Numbered from the stretch's first letter, positions 1-8,351 are shown. The stretch is DNA of 34,437 nucleotides from Mesostigma viride (GCA_009746045.1 RPFO01000461.1:1-34437); one strand, 5' to 3'. Notes: generated by a model from the letters alone, not told the origin. A program made the numbers and translations.

Positions 1-1
1 T

Positions 2-373
2 GAGTACACGTCAACCCCCGCGTCCCGCGCTCCCGCCAAGACCAAGCCCGCCGGGACCCTCTCCTCGGCCATCAGCAATCCCGACGTCGACGACGCGGAC
101 GACGCGTCCTGGTCCGACTCGCTCCCGTCCGCCACGAAGCCCTCGGCGCGTCCGTCCGTCTCGTTCTCGCACCCGCCGCCCGAGACGGCCGCGGCCGACG
201 CGAAGGCGTGGCACGAACAGGCGCCCGTGTCCCGGTCGCGGGGACACGGCCTGACGCCCGAGGGTCTGAAATCGTACATCGCGTCCACGTACGCGGCGGA
301 TCCCGGCAAGGTGCGTTCCCATCACCTAAAAAGTGTCCTGCGTACGGAGAAGGACGCGACGGGTTTCCAGTGA
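2..373 (+). CDS. C-terminal part of an unidentified protein (5' end outside window)
   Basis: An open frame enters from the left edge and stops at 371-373, giving 123 residues with no start in the window. The first ~80 residues are rich in Pro, Ser, Thr, Ala and Asp and look disordered. The last ~40 (LTPEGLKSYIASTYAADP region) look helical and faintly recall the recognition part of a linker-histone H15 fold, but the first helices and the usual basic tail are missing, so I do not name it. Codon third positions are strongly G/C like neighbouring real genes. Its TGA overlaps the ATG of the next gene (TGATG at 371-375), suggesting tight packing or co-transcription. Function unknown. Confidence 0.5.
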   Translation, partial: EYTSTPASRAPAKTKPAGTLSSAISNPDVDDADDASWSDSLPSATKPSARPSVSFSHPPPETAAADAKAWHEQAPVSRSRGHGLTPEGLKSYIASTYAADPGKVRSHHLKSVLRTEKDATGFQ

Positions 374-1181
374 TGGACGCGATGCCCGACCGACGGCTCG
401 CGGCGTTCGTGACGGACGCCTTGCCCGACCGGCTGCTCGAAGCGCTCTGGCTCGCCGTCCTGTGGGTGCTCGCGCTCGCGCGGACGTTCCACAGGCGGTG
501 GACCGCTCTCCGGCGAGTCGACCCTCCCAACATCCTGGTGACCCGCGCGATATTGTACGACGCATCCGGCGACGCGGACGTGACGCGCGAGTTCGTGAGA
601 CGGGTGGACGAGGGAGTCCTGGACTGCGACGTCCGCGAGTTCCGAGACCAGGTGGACGTGTCGTGGTTCGAGCGGCCGGGCGAACGCGTGTTCCTGGGAG
701 TGGAGTACATCGTCCCCGGGCGCGCGCATTCGGGCAAATCGTACGCGATCGTGTACGACCTGAACGAAACGGGCCGGCGGTCAAGTTCCCGCCCACCGCC
801 CCGACCGAGGACCAGCGACTCGCGGTGTCCATGTCCAAGAGACGCGTGCTGTCCGCGTCGTTCGGATCGGACACGGAGCGGCTCGTGACGGACGACGCGA
901 TCGCCTTGGCCGGTCCGATGCGCGACCTGTACGTGGGCGACGGCATGCCCCCGCCCGTGGACGGCGCCATACACTGGATAGCTCGCCACGCGCCCTCGGA
1001 CGCCAAGGGCGGCGGCGCGGGACCTCGCGCGATCGGGGCGGGCGACCGTCTGCGGATCTTCTACGCCACGGGGGAGACGGGGACGTACGACCTCTCGTGT
1101 CCCGGTGTGATCGACGGCCCGATCCCGTCGAATCGGGCGGCGTCCGTACTTCCGACGCGCGCGGCCGTCGAGGGCGAATAG
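373..1181 (+). CDS. Putative membrane-anchored protein, frame broken near 771-775
   Basis: The start is the ATG overlapping the preceding stop codon. The N-terminus is MDAMPDRRLAAFV, followed by a hydrophobic helix at about residues 19-36 (LLEALWLAVLWVLALA), so it is probably a type II or signal-anchored membrane protein. A soluble domain of ~230 residues follows. The frame is lost at the GGGCCGGCGG run at 771-780; one missing base restores a clean frame that continues with VKFPPTAPTEDQRLAV and ends at 1181. That second half is rich in beta-like segments, with a GDRLRIFYATGETGTYDL stretch. I do not recognise the family. Together the halves give about 269 residues. Confidence 0.6.
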
Positions 1182-1265
1182 AAATCGCCGCCGTCTCGTG
1201 GGGAAGGGTTCGCGAGCGCGAGCTCTCACTCACCGATTCGCGGAAAGGACGTCCGGACGTCGCGA

Positions 1266-2066
1266 ATGTCCTACACAGATGACGACGCGTATCTGGACGG
1301 GGACGATGTCTCGGAGCGCGATTATCCCGTCCCGATGGACGCGTCAGACGAGGAGACGGACGCGGAGGCGGGTCCCGAAAAAGGCGCGGTGACCGACCGC
1401 GCGGGGCCGCACCGCGTGTTCCAAGTGAAGCCGTTGCTAGACCTGTTGGACCGCACGCGGCACGCCGGGTGGCCGGAGCGGGTGGACACCTGCTGCTGGT
1501 GGTGCTGCCACCCGTTCGACACGGTGCCTTGCGCGCTGCCGATCAAGTACCGGGAAGGGAAGGGGTTCACGGTGAAGGGGTGCTTCTGCTCTTTCAGCTG
1601 CGTCAAGGCGTACAACACCTCCGATTCGGGGCAGGGGGGCGAGTCGGCGCGGCGCACGGGGTTCATCTTCCTCATGTGTCTCCGCCTGTGGAAGATGAAC
1701 CCGCGACGGGACGCGCGGCAGTTCCGCGGGGTGATCACGGCGCCCCCGCGCACGTGTCTGAAAATGTTCGGGGGGTACATGACCGTCGAGGAGTTCCGGG
1801 CGTCCACCAGGACCGAGATCCACATGGTGAAGGAGCCGCCGTACGACATGGAGTTCATACAGCAGGTGGACTGCGCCCGCAAGATCAGCGAACGGGCCAG
1901 GACCACGAAGAAAGACGCGGAGCCCTCGCGGAAGAGGATCGAGGGCGGCGCGGACGCGGCCGTCCGGAGGGGCAAGCCTCCCGCCCCGCTGAGCGTCAAG
2001 AGGACCAAGTCCCTCGTAAAGCCGTCGTGCTCGCTAGACAAGTTCGTGACCTTCAAATCCAAGTGA
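1266..2066 (+). CDS. VLTF2-like late transcription factor (zinc-binding)
   Basis: 266 residues, intact. After an acidic N-terminal ~45 residues comes the cysteine cluster that marks the NCLDV VLTF2-like family (poxvirus A1L, ASFV B175L, chlorovirus homologues): CCWWCCHPFDTVPCALPIKY at residues 76-95, then GCFCSFSCVKAYN at 105-117. Cys 76/77/80/81/89 and 106/108/112 can build one or two treble-clef (FCS/MYM-like) zinc sites. The C-terminal 60 residues are Lys/Arg-rich and probably bind nucleic acid. By family knowledge it trans-activates viral late promoters with VLTF3, which lies about 25 kb downstream in this window. It is followed at 2094 by AATAAA. I am confident of the family; its activity here is inferred. 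Confidence 0.88.
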   Translation: MSYTDDDAYLDGDDVSERDYPVPMDASDEETDAEAGPEKGAVTDRAGPHRVFQVKPLLDLLDRTRHAGWPERVDTCCWWCCHPFDTVPCALPIKYREGKGFTVKGCFCSFSCVKAYNTSDSGQGGESARRTGFIFLMCLRLWKMNPRRDARQFRGVITAPPRTCLKMFGGYMTVEEFRASTRTEIHMVKEPPYDMEFIQQVDCARKISERARTTKKDAEPSRKRIEGGADAAVRRGKPPAPLSVKRTKSLVKPSCSLDKFVTFKSK

Positions 2067-2093
2067 TCCGAACGACTCCCACGTATTTATCGC

Positions 2094-2099
2094 AATAAA
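2094..2099 (+). terminator. Polyadenylation-like signal AATAAA after the VLTF2-like gene
   Basis: AATAAA 28 nt after the stop codon, in an AT-richer stretch (ACGTATTTATCGCAATAAAG). Similar AATAAA motifs follow several other genes here (14327, 17763, 24546). Position and repetition support a 3'-end signal of eukaryotic type; use is inferred. Confidence 0.45.
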
Positions 2100-2123
2100 G
2101 ATTCCGCCGTTTCGCGCCCCACG

Positions 2124-2196
2124 AATGCGTATGCACACACACACTGTCCCATACACACACACACGAATGCACCCAAATGCACACACGTATGCACGC
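2124..2196. repeat. Degenerate CA-rich microsatellite
   Basis: Interrupted (CA)n tracts with ATGCAC/ATGCACACAC units fill most of the gap between the VLTF2-like gene and the convergent small gene ending at 2204. No coding signal is seen in it. Confidence 0.8.
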
Positions 2197-2203
2197 CGAC
2201 GCG

Positions 2204-2500
2204 TCACGAACGACCGCACGGCTTGCGAACGTGCAGATCCCACGCGGCCCCGTCGCAATTCCGGACGATCGCGTCGCCGTAGACGGCTTTCCCGAACGCC
2301 AGGCTCGCGTGCACGTTGAGTTTGCGGTTTTTCTTGTGCGCGTTCGCGTCGTATTCGAGTTCGTACCCGCACGGTCCGTGCGATACCACGGTCGTGGCGC
2401 TCGTGCCCAGGATGCCCAACAGGATGCGATACCGTCCGGCCACGGGCACGACGGCCGGGGTGACGCACGGGTCGTCCTCGTTCAACACGACCGCGTTCAT
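2204..2500 (-). CDS. Hypothetical protein, 98 residues
   Basis: ATG at 2500 on the minus strand, TGA at 2204. Codon third positions are almost all G or C, as in the strong genes nearby, and the opposite frames are not coherent, so I take it as real. The chain (AVVPVAGRYRILLGILGTS, then LNVHASLAFGKAVYGDAIV) alternates hydrophobic and polar residues as in a small beta-sandwich. It has four cysteines, no signal peptide and no membrane helix. It shares an AT-rich divergent promoter region (2501-2550) with the next plus-strand gene. Family not recognised. Confidence 0.6.
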   Translation of the reverse strand: MNAVVLNEDDPCVTPAVVPVAGRYRILLGILGTSATTVVSHGPCGYELEYDANAHKKNRKLNVHASLAFGKAVYGDAIVRNCDGAAWDLHVRKPCGRS

Positions 2501-2536
2501 CTCGCCGTCGGTCCGAAATCAAATATTAGCATTGGT

Positions 2537-2543
2537 TATAATA
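2537..2543 (+). promoter_or_regulatory. TATAATA element 7 nt before ATG 2551
   Basis: TATAATA lies in a short AT-rich island (AAATATTAGCATTGGTTATA) between divergent genes, exactly seven bases before the ATG at 2551. The same TATAATA-N7-ATG arrangement precedes the Rieske gene (8358-8352, minus). It is too close to be a normal TATA box unless transcripts have no leader. It may be a late-type promoter or initiator element. Confidence 0.45.
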
Positions 2544-2550
2544 CGCGCCC

Positions 2551-3919
2551 ATGAGTCGAAGGGTGTCGCACGCCCATTTGGAGCCGTACATGAGACAGGC
2601 CGCAGACCAGGCGGGGACGCGACCTCACAGACACGTTCCGAGAAATGCTCCTGCGGAACATCGCGGGCGGAGGACCGTCCTCGTCGCCCGCGCACGCGGC
2701 CGAGGAATACGACGCCGCGGCTCTCACCGATTTGTACGCGCGGGCCGCGGCGAGTCGAGAGGCCGAGCGGAAGTCGACCTCCTACTACGCGCAACCGGTC
2801 GCCACGACCGCCGCCCGGGACACGTACACGTACACGCCGTACTCGTCGTCCGTAGCGGCGGCCAAGAGCACCCCGACCATCGATTACTGGACCAAGCAGA
2901 TCGCGAAAGACAAGTCGAGCGGAGGCAGCTACGCCTTCGAGGCGAAGAACGAGATCCCGGCGTCCTGGCTCACCAAGTCTGAGTGGCCCGCGACAGCCTC
3001 CAAGGGGGTCGGGACTCTTACCGAAGCGCTGGCGGCCCTCCGCGCCGACCCGCCGCCCGTGACCGCGGAAGCGAGCGCGAAGTTCGCGAAGACCCTCGAG
3101 AAGGCCGGCTTCCCTTCGACTCGCCCGGAACTGCGGACCGGCTCGTGGTTCTCCGCGTCGAACGCGTACATGGCGAACTGTTCGCAGGGCTTGGCGAAGA
3201 AAATGACCAAGTCGGAGGCGGTGGAACTCGCGTCCTACTTGCACCCGACGATCCCCAAGGACCTCCTCCACGGGGCCACGAAGCCGAACCTGTGCGCGAT
3301 GGTGTCGGACGAGATCGTGACGGCCGTCACGACGGCGCTGACGGAGGCCGCCCTCCGCGACACGAGTTCGCACGCCCGCCTCTTCAACATCGCTCGTCTG
3401 ACGAACCCCAAGATTCCGGCGACCGACATCGCCAAAATGACCCTGGAGGAACTCCGCGAGGTCGTCGCGACGTCGCTCGCGCCGAGCGATCGGGAGAGGA
3501 TCGTGAGCGCCTTCGGGTCGCTCCAGGACGCGGTGACCCACGGGACGGTCGGGACCTTCAACTTGCTGAAACTGGCGGCCGATAAGGCGCGCGCCATGCG
3601 AGCGAGCCATTCGGCCCCGGTCCTCGGACAAGCCCAGGAGGCCGCGAAGGAGGCGGTCAAGGCGTCGACGGCGGCCGTGGGGACGCAGACCGCGGCCCCG
3701 GCGCCTTCCCACATCATAGGCGCGGCGTCCTTCGCCGCCAACCGCCCGCGATCCGACGCGGCGCGCAAGATCATCGCCACGTACCACCTGGACCGCGCGT
3801 CCAAGTTCTCGAAATTCCTGCGATCCACCGCGCCCGGGTCCGCCGTGTGCAAGCCGCGCGTCCGCACCCTCCCGTGCGGCGGCGCGGACCGGCGTCGGGG
3901 GGTCGCCTTGTGCGGCTGA
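2551..3919 (+). CDS. Helical virion-type protein, paralogue 1 of 3 (frame shift at 2613-2616)
   Basis: Starts MSRRVSHAHLEPYMRQAADQ. The frame moves at a GGGG run (2613-2616) and continues as DLTDTFREMLLRNIAGGG to a stop at 3919, giving about 455 residues. This is one of only two shifts in the window that fit an extra base instead of a missing one. The central part (GLAKKMTKSEAVELASYLHP, then KPNLCAMVSDEIV, then MTLEELREVVATSLAP) matches the layout of the proteins at 21185-22603 and 22652-23935: repeated SAP-like helix pairs with an 'LCxM(V/I)' core. The C-terminal third is Ala-rich and amphipathic. Abundance of Ala/Lys and the paralogues suggest a structural or DNA-organising role; this is inference. 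Confidence 0.7.
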
Positions 3920-3978
3920 ACGGGCCCGAAACTTGTCTCCGTCCATCACGAGGATCCGACCGCGCGTCTATCGCGGCC

Positions 3979-4620
3979 ATGGCACTGGATCGCGCGCACG
4001 GTCACGGGTTCGAGCCGACGGACGAGGAACGCAAGGGTTTCGGGCCCGGGGACAAACTCGAGGCCGTCCGGCGCCAGCGGTCGACGCTCGAGGGCTACTT
4101 CCGCCACCAGCTGAAGAGCATCTCGAACGCGCGAGGCCACGGCCGGGGGAAGAAAGTGTCCCTGACGGTGAAGGAGCTCGCGGACATGTGGAAGCGGCAG
4201 GGCGGCCGGTGTCGCCTGACGGGCCTGGCCATGTCCCATGAGGCGCCGCGGGCGGGCGAGCCGCGCCACGACGATTCGGCCGCGGTCGACCTCATCGATC
4301 CGTCCAAGGGGTACGCGGCCAGCAACGTCCGCCTCGTGTGCTACCGCGTGTACCACATGAAGCTCGGTTGCCCCGTGGAAACGCTGTACCGCTTCTCGAA
4401 GGCTCTGGCCGCTTTCCTCGCCGACGCGGACGACGCGATCGATACGGCCGACGCGACCGACGCGTCCGACGCGATCGGCACGGCCGACACGATCGGCACG
4501 GCCGACACGATCGGCACGGCCGACACGTCGGTACGGGACGACGAAACGCCGTCGGATCGGCGCAGGATCGACGGCGAGGAGATCGTTCGCCGAGTGGAGA
4601 GGTGGGCCGACGCGGTATAA
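3979..4620 (+). CDS. HNH-like endonuclease-family protein with acidic repeat tail
   Basis: ATG at 3979, stop TAA at 4618-4620, 213 residues. The middle (~residues 75-130) reads GGRCRLTGLAMSHE, then VDLIDPSKGYAASNVRLVCY, then MKLG. This is the layout of small phage and giant-virus HNH proteins (CxxTGxxM ... DRID...GY...NV...vC...N..K). DRID is DLID here and the last Asn is replaced by His or Met (YHMK), so cutting activity is uncertain. An N-terminal basic region (ARGHGRGKK) could bind DNA. The tail carries a Asp/Ala/Thr repeat from three 18-bp units. The stop codon is part of the TATA box of the next gene. It could be a degenerate or host-derived HNH protein. Confidence 0.65.
   Translation: MALDRAHGHGFEPTDEERKGFGPGDKLEAVRRQRSTLEGYFRHQLKSISNARGHGRGKKVSLTVKELADMWKRQGGRCRLTGLAMSHEAPRAGEPRHDDSAAVDLIDPSKGYAASNVRLVCYRVYHMKLGCPVETLYRFSKALAAFLADADDAIDTADATDASDAIGTADTIGTADTIGTADTSVRDDETPSDRRRIDGEEIVRRVERWADAV
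4471..4524 (+). repeat. Three 18-bp tandem repeats in coding sequence
   Basis: Units at 4471-4488, 4489-4506 and 4507-4524 are (G/A)CGATCGGCACGGCCGAC, identical except for the first base. They encode repeats of six residues (Thr/Ala-Ile-Gly-Thr-Ala-Asp). Degenerate copies extend upstream to about 4425. This is a recent slippage-type expansion at the C-terminus of the HNH-like gene. Confidence 0.9.
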
Positions 4621-4622
4621 AA
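4616..4622 (+). promoter_or_regulatory. TATAAAA box for the SSB gene
   Basis: TATAAAA overlaps the stop codon of the HNH-like gene and lies about 224 nt before the SSB start, with a GC-rich, pyrimidine-rich leader between. It is the best canonical TATA box in the window. Nothing else coding is visible in 4623-4846. Confidence 0.55.
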
Positions 4623-4846
4623 CCCGGGCGCGTTCCAAACGCCCCTCATCTTCTCTCCGTTCTCAGTAAGCCTCAAGACTCTCCCGAGTCACCCAAGCAC
4701 CTCAGGACATCCCACACGTCCTCCAAGCCCCGGAACCCAAGCACCCTCGGACGATCCGTCTGTCCACAAGGAATCGGAGGAACTCCGAACGCACCGGACA
4801 CCCATCTCGCCTTCGCGCACCCGATCCGGACCAAAGGACATCCGAA

Positions 4847-5565
4847 ATGTCTAGCATCGTCTTCTTCGACGACTTCGACGCCTCCAAGGTCGTGTACAAC
4901 GTCCCCAAGCGCACGGCCTCGGGGGTCTCTCCGTGTACATCAACTACGACAAGGACGGCAGGAGCCCCAACGGGCGCATGCACATCCAGACCCCGCGCAT
5001 GCGCGCGCCCTTCGGCATCAGCTGCTTCGAGGGCAAGAACCAGCCGCCCAAGTACACCCTGCAGCTGTCCTTCGACGACTACACCGTCAAGGGGACCGAC
5101 AACGAGAAGTTTTACGCCGCGTGGTCGCGGTTCGACGAGAAGAACAAGGAGATGTCCCACGACAAGAGCCAGGCGTGGTTCAACAAGAAAATGACCAGGG
5201 ACCTGATCGACGCGTTCTACACGTCCGCCATCAAGCCCACGACCAAGCCCGAGCAGGGGTACCCCCCCACGTTCAAGTGCTCGGTCCCATTCCGCAACAA
5301 CAAGTTCGAGTGCGCGTTCTTCGACGAGAACAAGACCCCCGCGACCGGCTTCGACGTGCCCAAGGGGTGCGAGGTGCAGGTCATCTTCGAGGTCACGCGC
5401 ATGTGGTTCATGGACAAGAACTTCGGCTGCACGCCCGTGGTCAAGTCCGTGCAGTTCTTTTCGAATAACCGTCTGAGCGACGGGTACAACTTCCTCGAGC
5501 GGCCGCTCAAGGAGCCGGAGGAGGAAGAGGAGAACCGCGACGAGGACGTCAGCGGACCTCAGTGA
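4847..5565 (+). CDS. Single-stranded DNA-binding protein, NCLDV gp2.5-like family (frame shift at 4921-4925)
   Basis: Starts MSSIVFFDDFDASKVVYNVP. The frame is lost at a GGGGG run (4921-4925); one more G rejoins it to VYINYDKDGRSPNGR and on to TGA at 5563, about 239 residues. The core has the pattern I know from the NCLDV gp2.5-like SSB family: MRAPFGISCFEGKNQPPKYT, YPPTFKCSVPF, and TRMWFMDKNFGCTPVVKSVQ. It ends in an acidic tail (EPEEEEENRDEDV), as gp2.5-like SSBs do to recruit polymerase and other partners. Expected role: coating ssDNA at the replication fork with the PCNA encoded at 28150. The family call is good, though made by pattern only. Confidence 0.78.
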
Positions 5566-5759
5566 GACGGTCCGGGACCGCCGGCCCTAACGGCCGATCA
5601 CGCGGGACAGTGTCGCACGCAATTTGTAATCATAATTCGTACATTGTAATGAAAATGAATTCAAATCATTCCGTGTCTCTCGTGTCCAATGCACAAATGC
5701 AATATGCAATAATATCTATCGGTCAGGTATAACGCGGCGTGTCGCTCGTAGATATCAGG
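5566..5759. other. AT-richer intergenic region
   Basis: 194 bases without a coding signal. It is AT-rich compared with its surroundings, with scattered ATAAT/TATAA (5729-5732 GGTATAACG) that could serve the next gene. Confidence 0.4.
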
Positions 5760-6133
5760 ATGGCGAAGACCAGGAGCAAGACGAGGAGCGAAGTGTACTG
5801 CGGTATGGGCAAGAAGCCCGCGAACAGGAGGCAGGGGTCCGTCGCCGAGTGCATGGAGTTGAGTCAGGTGCGCAGGTACGGCGTGGAAGCCATCGCCAGG
5901 GAGGTGGTGGAGAGATATTTCGCGAGAGTGAAGGAGGCGAAGGCCCGCCGGGACGCCGCGTATCGGTCGAGACGGAAGGCGAGCGGCAACCCGATCGCTC
6001 GGTCCAAGTCCAAATCCGGCACGAAGACGAGGACGAGGAAGCCTGCGAGGAAGAAGACGCTGGCACCCGTTTCGACGCCCCCGCGGTCGCCGTCGGCCCG
6101 CGGCGGTCGGCCCGTCTCGCCGCGCGGCGGTAG
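5760..6133 (+). CDS. Small basic conserved NCLDV protein (likely frame break near 6076-6110)
   Basis: ATG at 5760: MAKTRSKTRSEVYCGMGKKP, then NRRQGSVAECMELSQVRRYG. This 'YCGxGKKPxxxRxGxxxECxExxQVRxYG' signature occurs in small proteins of several algal and amoebal giant viruses, to my recollection without known function. A helix rich in Arg/Glu and a Lys/Arg-rich tail follow, suggesting nucleic-acid binding. As written the frame runs to 6194 with an implausible tail. One lost base in the C/G runs near 6076-6110 would instead end it at 6131-6133 with PRRSARLAARR, a tail type common in viral chromatin-like proteins. I prefer that end. Confidence 0.6.
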
Positions 6134-6189
6134 TTTAATCAAACGTGTCGATCGGACGGTCCCGTGTCACGGCGCGGCCCGTTCGACCG

Positions 6190-6197
6190 CATAAATA
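6190..6197 (+). promoter_or_regulatory. CATAAATA box before the BRO-like gene
   Basis: CATAAATA about 150 nt upstream of ATG 6348, with a GC-rich leader in which short inverted sequences occur (TCCGTTCCGCGCAACGGTTC at 6311-6330). Spacing resembles the SSB, the 11868 gene and the 19647 gene, which also have a distant TATA-like box. Confidence 0.4.
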
Positions 6198-6347
6198 CCG
6201 AACCAAACTATCGAACGGGCGTGCCCCTTTACACATCGTCGACGAGTCGCTCGCGGACCACGAGACACGAACCACGTCCAAAAGTCCACCAGGACATCGG
6301 CACGGTGCGATCCGTTCCGCGCAACGGTTCGTCCGGGGGCAGGAGTC

Positions 6348-6878
6348 ATGTCCGCAGTCATGCAATACCTCGCCGTCGCGGACGGGGACGAGGACGACCC
6401 CACTGTTGAGGGCGACATTCGAGTGACGAACGACGGCAGAATCTCCGTCATTGACGCCATCGCGTGCGTATCTTTCGTCAACCCCGACGGCACATTTAAG
6501 CCAAACGCCCGTCGGATGGCGAGTCTCGCGTTCTCGCGCATCGCAAAGGAGTACGAGGACTTCCGCTCTACGTCAAAGTGGAAATTTCCCGGTGCCAGAC
6601 AACGAGACACTCCCGTGGTCGATCGCCACGGCTTATTCACCCTCCTCATGGTGCTCCCAGGAAAGAAAGCAGCCGTTTTCCGCAGCAACGTCGCGACGTT
6701 GTTCGTGAGGTACTTGGACGCGGACCGCTCGCTCGCGGACGAAATCATCGCCCGAGCGGACGCGAAGGACGCCGCTCGAGCGTCGATTTCCGAAGAGGAC
6801 GCCAACACCGGCTTTCTCGAGTACCTGAACCAGCTCCCCGCGCCCGAACGCGGCCGCGGTCACCAACTCTGGAAATGA
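6348..6878 (+). CDS. BRO-like / KilA-N-associated domain protein, paralogue 1
   Basis: 176 residues, intact. The domain at ~residues 18-125 (IRVTNDGRISVIDAIACVSF, WKFPGARQRDTPVVDRHGLF, LLMVLPGKKAAVFRSNVATL, VRYLDADRSLADEII) is shared with the genes at 14546-15490 and 18844-19647. The '(F)PGxxQRxTPV...LLPGxxAxxFR...lxRyl' signature belongs to BRO-N/KilA-N-type proteins of giant viruses, phages and some algae. These are typically DNA-binding and often regulatory. Here it ends about 50 residues after the domain with no effector part. Base composition is somewhat less GC-rich than its neighbours. A 31-bp repeat array lies directly downstream, before the next AATAAA. Confidence 0.65.
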   Translation: MSAVMQYLAVADGDEDDPTVEGDIRVTNDGRISVIDAIACVSFVNPDGTFKPNARRMASLAFSRIAKEYEDFRSTSKWKFPGARQRDTPVVDRHGLFTLLMVLPGKKAAVFRSNVATLFVRYLDADRSLADEIIARADAKDAARASISEEDANTGFLEYLNQLPAPERGRGHQLWK

Positions 6879-6890
6879 AATGATCACGCC

Positions 6891-7108
6891 ATGATTCCTC
6901 TGGAAAAAGAGGTTGGAGCGGGATGATTCCTCTGGAAAAGAGGTCGGAACGGGATGATTCCTCTGGAGGAGAGGTTGGAGCGGCATGATTCCTCTGGAAA
7001 AGAGGTCGGAACGGGATGATTCCTCTGGAGGAGAGGTTGGAGTGGGATGATTCCTCTGGAGGAGAGGTTGGAGTGGGATGATTCCTCTGGAAAAGAGGTT
7101 GAAGCGGG
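6891..7108 (+). repeat. Seven tandem 31-bp repeats with internal palindrome
   Basis: Units start at 6891, 6923, 6954, 6985, 7016, 7047 and 7078; the first is 32 bp, the rest 31. Consensus first half ATGATTCCTCTGG, then AAA or AGG, then AGAGG, then TYGGARYGGG. Two variants alternate (GGAAAAGAGG and GGAGGAGAGG). The A-type holds an imperfect hairpin, CCTCT-GGAAA-AGAGG. Decayed units continue to about 7165. The array lies between the BRO-like stop (6878) and AATAAA at 7204, so it would be in that gene's 3' UTR. It is open on the minus strand but has no start and looks non-coding. Confidence 0.9.
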
Positions 7109-7203
7109 GGTGATTACTCTGGAATCAAATGAGAATGTCACGGATCGATTACTCTGCAAGAGGTGGATGATGTCGCTGTTCGCATAAGTAAATTGTATTC
7201 ATC

Positions 7204-7209
7204 AATAAA
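7204..7209 (+). terminator. AATAAA after the repeat array
   Basis: AATAAA in an AT-rich stretch (TTGTATTCATCAATAAATTC) about 325 nt after the BRO-like gene. It is the first plus-strand polyadenylation-like signal after that gene. The rest of 7110-7304 contains nothing I recognise. Confidence 0.35.
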
Positions 7210-7304
7210 TTCGTTCACGATGCAGTCGACGATGTGCGAGAGTCTTCCCAATAGTACACACACGATCGCGGCGTAGAACTCTAGCTAGCACCGCGCGCGA
7301 ACGG

Positions 7305-8344
7305 TCACGCGAACGGCTCGGGGAACACGATGCCGTACACCTCCTCCATGCGGTCCCTGTACAGCTTCACGAACGCGTCGGCGGGGGTCAGGCGGTTGCG
7401 CCACCAATCCTCCGCGACGACGTTCGAGACGATGTCGTCGTCCTCCTTCAGCGGCAGGACGTTGACCAGCCAGAACAAGAAGTCCCACGCGGGGTCCGTC
7501 AGGATGTTGCGGGACACGCGGCACGTGACGCGGGACCTGTCCGCCTCGTAGGGCTGCACGCTGAACCACAGCACGAACGCGGGCTTCTCGTGACCGGATA
7601 TCCGGAAGCGCAGGCTCGCCGTGTACGGCAGATAAAACTCGTTGTCGACCGAGACCCTCATGGCCCCCTTCGCGGGCGCCTCGGGGGACCTGCCCTCGTC
7701 CGGCATGAGTCCCAACAGCACGCGGCCCGCGAAGTCGGCCGTGACGGGTAGCTGTACACGCTCTTGCCCGCGAAGGGACTCGCGGATCCGTCCCGGCCCG
7801 TCTCGGCGTCCACGATGGTGCTCTTGGCGTCCACGATTTTCACGCTGTGCACGTGCTGGAGGTGCGCGTGGTCCAAGAGGTTCTCCATCACGATCATCGG
7901 GTGCGCGCCCACGAACGTCGAGTACGAGAACGTCCTGTACCCGCCGTCCTCGAACTCGGGCATCGTGGGCGGAGACGAATCCCCGTCGCCCACGCCGGCG
8001 TTCACCCACACCAGGTCCGCGTCCTCCTTCGCGTCCAGATAGTTGTCGGCGTTGTTCTGCTCGCCCCAGTACATCCCGTGGTACGCGCATCGGACGTACC
8101 CGTCCTCCACCCTGCACTTGTGGGACAACCGCGCCCCGCGGTGAGGACACGCGTTCCTCACGGCGAGCGTCTCTCCCCTCCGCTTGTGGGCGTACAGCAG
8201 GATCTCCTCGTTGTACACCTTGGTCAGCTCCGTCGATCGGGGCTTGCGTCCCACGCATACCCACTTGTCCGGTCGCTCGTTCGCCGCCGCGCGGGGTCCG
8301 CGCCCGGCCGGCGCGACGAGACAGGCGCGCACCGCGGAGGCCAT
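7305..8344 (-). CDS. Rieske non-haem iron oxygenase, pheophorbide-a-oxygenase-like (frame shift at 7746-7748)
   Basis: Starts MASAVRACLVAPAG at 8344. The Rieske [2Fe-2S] ligands are CPHRG (C66, H68) and CAYHG (C86, H89). The mononuclear iron site is ENLLDHAHLQHVH at 154-166 (N155, D158, H161, H166). This pairing defines Rieske oxygenases, and the spacing plus the C-terminal half fit the PAO/ACD1-like group that opens the chlorophyll-catabolite ring in plants and algae. The frame is lost at GGG 7746-7748; one base restores it to VTADFAGRVLLGLMPDEG and a stop at 7305, giving ~346 residues. The C-terminus has an amphipathic segment (WDFLFWLVNVLP) but not a clear membrane anchor. Probably captured from an algal host. 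Exact substrate unknown. Confidence 0.85.
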
Positions 8345-8351
8345 GGCTTTC

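Noticed and set aside
4621-4846. Spliced leader or intron before the SSB gene (CTCAG/GTAAG-like sequence near 4664)
   Set aside because: Pyrimidine tract and CAGTAAG are present, but no matching donor-acceptor pair with a sensible exon; treated as a long leader.
6891-7165. CRISPR-like array
   Set aside because: Units are directly abutting 31-bp repeats with no unique spacers, in a eukaryotic-virus context.
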